Assembly (NCBI GenBank): GCA_026692885.1
Contig: JAPLNJ010000907.1
Location: 1 to 16,412 of the forward strand
Source of the DNA: Planctomycetota bacterium
Lineage (GTDB): Bacteria > Planctomycetota > Planctomycetia > Pirellulales > Pirellulaceae
Length of the DNA: 16,412 nucleotides
Direction of reading: 5' to 3'
How positions within the stretch are numbered: position 1 is the first letter of the stretch; every line of letters begins with the position of its first letter. The notes under the pieces were generated by a model. It saw nothing but the letters and a program-made list of their open reading frames with translations. It ran no database searches and was not told where the DNA came from. The translations under genes were made by a program, and so were the position numbers. Below are positions 13,758 through 16,412 of this stretch, one piece after another.

Positions 13758-15395
13758 TCAACTACTCCGTCTGCGTTGTGACGCGGGGTGGGGCACCTGA
13801 TATACCTCGTAGAACGCTTGCGGGTCATCGAACTGGTCCGGGTAGACACGGCGCAGCAGCAGGGGTCGCTGGCTCAGGTAGCGATCCAAGACGATGTACC
13901 GCGCGCCGTACTTCTCTGCCAATTCCAGCAGACGCTGCTCGCCGTGGGCCGCCAAGCCACCGGCCAAGACGAGCCGCGGGTAAACCTCTTGCTCGCGCTG
14001 CCACCAATCGACCAGAGCTCCGGCATCTTGCGGCATGTCCTTCCACGAACAGACCTCGCTACGTCCGGCGCGCCATTTGAATGTCTGCTGCGAGCGGGGC
14101 GTGATGCAGCGCGCCTCGGACTCGGTGTGCTCCGAGATCCACCAGCAGACGCGGCACCAGGCCACATAGGCCTGGCGAGTCATTCGGGCGTCGTCGTCCC
14201 AGGTCGGCAGGCCTTGCCGATCAGCGCCGGGCCGCAAGTCGTTCCGCCGTTCGAGATTGCCCATGATCAGGCTCGTGCCGACAGCCCCAATCGCCACGGC
14301 CGTCGCCCAACCAGCCAGCTTCGGACGCGAGTTCTGCCAACTCCGGACGAGAGCCACCAGCGCCAACGCGGCTCCCACGGGCAACATGACGTCGTTCAGC
14401 CGAAACCAGTAGTACCGCAGCAGGGCTGCCGCCAAATCCGAGTAATCCCGTAGCGACTGATCGATCACGATTCCCGCCAAGGCGATGGCCACGGCTCCGC
14501 CGACAAAGCCTCGCAGCGGCCGCTGGCCCAGCCTGCCGCGGCAGACCTGGCAGGGCGTGGCGAAACAGGCCGCCAGCCAGACCGCCAGCAGGAGCGCTTG
14601 CCGAGCCAGGCGATAGTGCGGAAACAGCCAGAATACCAAGTGATGCGATAAGCGGCCATACACGTAGATCTCGTTCGCCTCACAAGCCAGATCCGCACTC
14701 ACGCCGCGGGTCAGGGCCAGTGCGGGAAGCAGGCCCAACAGGGCCAGCAGCAACCCGCACAGCATGGCCGGCGCCAGACGCGCCAAGGGCGGTCGCAATT
14801 GCCGGCAGGACAGCCACGCACAGCCGACCGCAACCGCCGACCAGCCCCCGACCAACACATGGAACGCGCTGGCCAGCCCGATCCAAATCCAGACCGCCGA
14901 CCAGCGTTGACGCAACAGGGATTCCAAGGCCAGGAACACACAGACGTAGGCGAAACCCTTGGCCTCGACGCCCCCCACCACCCATTCCCCGGCCATCTGA
15001 CAATGCTCGTTGAACAACAAGCACAGGGCGGCTGAAAGCACCGCGACCAACCGCTCAGGCACAACCGCGAAACTCAGCCGCCGCCAGGACCAGGCCAACA
15101 AGCCCCAGGTCAAGCACCGGCCGAGCCAGGCCACGACCGGCAGGGGAAACAGCAGCGTCAACCAGCCGAAGGTCCAGTCGAAGACCAGGTGGGCATCCGC
15201 CGACCCTAAGAAAGCATCACCGGGGCACCAACTCGGGTTCCAGTAGTGCTTGGCCTTCGCCAAGTAATGGGCTTCGTTCACGTCCGGCGCCGGCCACCCC
15301 GCGAACAGGAAGAACAACAAGAAGATCAGCCCGATCTCGGCCAGGTTCCACAGCCGCGCTGCAGCAGTTTTGGTGATGGTGGTGGGCAAGCTCAC
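13758..15395 (-). CDS. Polytopic membrane protein, GT-C-like (resembles planctomycete DUF6798 proteins)
   Basis: This 545-residue protein has about 9-11 hydrophobic segments, including 19-35, 77-91, 93-103, 116-128, 147-160, 167-183, 209-229, 264-279, 299-312 and 336-350. The loop after the first segment carries DVNEAHYLAKAKHYW (38-52) and PSWCPGD (54-60). An acidic residue in that position is typical of GT-C glycosyltransferases and related lipid-carrier enzymes. The C-terminal part (about 395-535) looks like an extracytoplasmic soluble domain with CITPRSQQTFKW and WKDMPQDAGALVDWW. I recall similar planctomycete proteins labelled DUF6798, but that name is from memory. A function in glycan or lipid-linked sugar transfer is inferred only. 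The start is GTG at 15395, with GAGG about 10 bases upstream. The gene is followed immediately by the Nudix gene. Confidence 0.82.
   Translation of the reverse strand: MSLPTTITKTAAARLWNLAEIGLIFLLFFLFAGWPAPDVNEAHYLAKAKHYWNPSWCPGDAFLGSADAHLVFDWTFGWLTLLFPLPVVAWLGRCLTWGLLAWSWRRLSFAVVPERLVAVLSAALCLLFNEHCQMAGEWVVGGVEAKGFAYVCVFLALESLLRQRWSAVWIWIGLASAFHVLVGGWSAVAVGCAWLSCRQLRPPLARLAPAMLCGLLLALLGLLPALALTRGVSADLACEANEIYVYGRLSHHLVFWLFPHYRLARQALLLAVWLAACFATPCQVCRGRLGQRPLRGFVGGAVAIALAGIVIDQSLRDYSDLAAALLRYYWFRLNDVMLPVGAALALVALVRSWQNSRPKLAGWATAVAIGAVGTSLIMGNLERRNDLRPGADRQGLPTWDDDARMTRQAYVAWCRVCWWISEHTESEARCITPRSQQTFKWRAGRSEVCSWKDMPQDAGALVDWWQREQEVYPRLVLAGGLAAHGEQRLLELAEKYGARYIVLDRYLSQRPLLLRRVYPDQFDDPQAFYEVYQVPHPASQRRRSS
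13765..13768 (-). promoter_or_regulatory. Ribosome binding site GGAG for the Nudix gene, inside the upstream coding region
   Basis: GGAG is followed by TAGTTGAC and GTG at 13756. The upstream gene's TGA lies within the spacer, which is the arrangement expected for translational coupling. Confidence 0.55.
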
Positions 15396-15566
15396 GGCCT
15401 TCGGTCCTCGTTCCCAAACGCTCTCGAAAAGCTTCCCTCGCCCACGCTACCCGATACTCCGGACGACTGCCGAAAAACGGAACACTCCAGGACAGGACCT
15501 CTTGTGCGAACTCTCGTGCACATTAGAGCGTCTTGGAACTGGTTCGTCGACAGGAATAGCTCCTGA

Positions 15567-15659
15567 CGCCCTGTCTGGGTCCGCTACTGGGAGTCGGGCT
15601 ATGAGCCAGACTACAGTCTGAACGACATCAAGCCGGAGCTGACCCATGAATCCCGGTGA
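15567..15659 (+). pseudogene. Possible remnant of a decayed gene (about 30 codons)
   Basis: Between stops at 15564 and 15657 one plus-strand frame reads RYWESGYEPDYSLNDIK followed by PELTHESR. Its composition (aromatic, acidic, no repeat-type peptide) looks more like a real protein C-terminus than the surrounding frames. No start, no upstream continuation in this frame, and no family was recognised. It could equally be chance. Confidence 0.2.
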
Positions 15660-15853
15660 TGTGGTGTTGGTTGCATGATTGGTCACTAATAGCGGTCCCC
15701 CCCGGCGTGTTCAGTTTGTCGGATTTTGCCTTGAATTGGTGTTTTCCCGAATGCCTGATTCTGTTCCATTCTGATTTGCTTCGCGGAGTGATTACGAAAT
15801 CAAGGATGACCGAGTGGCCCCTGGGGCACCCCCGATCGTGATCCATAGGTTTT

Positions 15854-15968
15854 CGCCCCAAAGGGGCAGCCACATAGCAGCCCAGGGCAGAGCGGAGCGG
15901 CGTAGCCGCGTAGCGCCGCCCTGGGTTAGGAGAGAATTGAGAACACCAGCCCTGAAGGGGCGAAACAA
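15854..15968 (+). repeat. Three-hairpin 115-bp intergenic repeat, plus copy
   Basis: The unit runs from CGCCCCAAAGGGGC through CAGCCCAGGGC, a GC-rich middle and GCCCTGGGT, to AGCCCTGAAGGGGCGAAACAA. The CCCC/GGGG, CCCAGGGC/GCCCTGGG and GCCCTGAAGGGGC segments are each self-complementary. It aligns with almost no gaps to the reverse complement of 16013-16128. It resembles REP/BIME-type repeats I have seen in planctomycete and related genomes. Confidence 0.82.
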
Positions 15969-16012
15969 GGGTTGGCCGCATCGGACTAACGATGCGTGCG
16001 GGATGAACCGAT

Positions 16013-16128
16013 TTGTTTCGCCCTTTCAGGGCTACCGTGCTAAACCAAACCCGTACCCAGGGCGTCGCTCTGCGGCTGTCGCCGCGACGCTTTGCCGCTG
16101 GGCTGATTTGTTTTGCCCCTTTGGGGCG
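16013..16128 (-). repeat. Three-hairpin 115-bp intergenic repeat, minus copy
   Basis: This is the inverted copy of 15854-15968, separated from it by 44 bp. The terminal CGCCCCAAAGGGGC and the other-end CCCTGAA.GGGCGAAACAA are conserved, while the centre has diverged (AGCGTCGCGGCGACAGC instead of AGCGGAGCGGCGTAGCC). Confidence 0.82.
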
Positions 16129-16315
16129 GAAGAGTAGTGGATCACGCCCGCCTCCGCCGGGAAGCCTTCCCTAGCCCCAAACGCGGAATAGAAACGGGAT
16201 CGAATCAACTGGTCTTGACGGGTACAAACTGAACACGCCAGACGGGGTGTGGTTGCGGTATGCAGGCGTTGATCGTAACACTGCGAAATGCCGTCACTGC
16301 GAGTTGGTCCCGTCC

Positions 16316-16361
16316 GAGAAGCTCCCGACGTAAGTCGGTGGGAGTGTTCCCGCCCTGTGCC
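16316..16361 (+). repeat. CCGAC-GTAA-GTCGG hairpin element, related to 9165-9211
   Basis: GAGAAGCTCCCGACG and GGGAGTGTTCCCGCCC match the minus-strand read of 9165-9211 (GAGAAGCCCCCGGCG). The stem there is CCGGC/GCCGG; here both arms have changed to CCGAC/GTCGG, which preserves pairing. Confidence 0.75.
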
Positions 16362-16412
16362 TAACCCGGAGCCCCAGATCCCACCAGCCCGAATCGTCGG
16401 CTGCCCCCCGCC

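Larger units (their letters stand above)
15679..16270 (+). repeat. Long composite cassette with 16-bp inverted repeats and the same outer flanks as 4749-4860
   Basis: The left flank TTGGTCACTA...GCGGTCCC (15679) and right flank GACGGGGTGTGGTTGCGGTA (16241-16260) match those around the 4780-4830 hairpin. Just inside them, GGCGTGTTCAGTTTGT (15704-15719) and its exact reverse complement (16224-16239) bound a core of about 500 bp. The core holds an AT-richer segment and two facing 115-bp three-hairpin units. No transposase is present. Confidence 0.72.
15396..16412. other. Intergenic region with composite repeats and a protein-like remnant
   Basis: No intact gene is visible up to the right edge. 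Positions 15396-15560 hold nothing recognisable apart from the leader of the membrane-protein gene. A short protein-like frame lies at 15567-15659, with a small CAGACT/AGTCTG hairpin at 15607-15620 inside it. Positions 15679-16270 hold a composite inverted-repeat element with two 115-bp three-hairpin units. Positions 15721-15810 are visibly more AT-rich than their surroundings. A GACG-type hairpin lies at 16316-16361. Confidence 0.75.

Noticed and set aside
13757..13849. Upstream ATG start for the Nudix gene
   Set aside because: It would overlap the membrane-protein gene by about 90 bases and adds residues unlike the family. The coupled GTG with GGAG fits better.
15628..15981. Minus-strand 117-codon ORF and other small ORFs at the right end
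   Set aside because: Much of each is read from the three-hairpin repeat and the AT-richer core. The peptide fragments are typical of repeats rather than conserved protein.

Overview
The window looks like a chromosomal segment of a planctomycete, probably Pirellulales-like. This is inferred from several features: a very long cell-surface protein that opens with an arginine-rich leader and the motif MEPLEERTMLA, a Tat-exported sugar isomerase/epimerase-like protein, a multiheme cytochrome fused to HEAT and TPR repeats, GC-rich coding DNA, and long intergenic regions full of small palindromic repeats. No rRNA, tRNA, CRISPR array or complete insertion sequence was seen.

Layout. Positions 1-4057 (minus strand) hold the N-terminal 1352 residues of a giant beta-helix surface protein that runs off the left edge. 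It is built from repeated cassettes: a CSLREA-like head, a parallel beta-helix, and a tail resembling a choice-of-anchor Q domain. Positions 4058-5505 are a divergent intergenic region carrying a 49-bp tandem repeat, its inverted partner and a perfect 24-bp-stem hairpin. Positions 5506-8622 (plus) encode glnE, the glutamine synthetase adenylyltransferase/deadenylase. Positions 8623-9375 are a convergent intergenic cluster of hairpins. Four minus-strand genes follow. Read in their own direction they are a polytopic membrane protein (15395-13758), a translationally coupled Nudix/CoA-diphosphatase-like protein (13756-13046), an octaheme cytochrome with HEAT and TPR repeats (12910-10388) and a Tat-exported sugar isomerase-like protein (10263-9376). 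The right end, 15396-16412, is intergenic, with a large composite repeat and a short protein-like remnant.

How it works together. The membrane protein and Nudix gene look like one operon, because the GTG start of the second lies one base after the TGA of the first. The cytochrome, the isomerase-like protein and the surface protein are all predicted to act outside the cytoplasmic membrane. glnE is a housekeeping nitrogen-control gene with no nitrogen gene beside it in this window. I did not find a clearly new enzymatic system.

The strongest unexplained signal is the repeat fraction. Many hairpins have unrelated stems but share the apex GCTCYGC (or its complement), some copies differ by compensatory base pairs, and repeats supply the final codons or stop codons of three consecutive minus-strand genes. 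All domain names come from motif recognition by eye; no database search was run.
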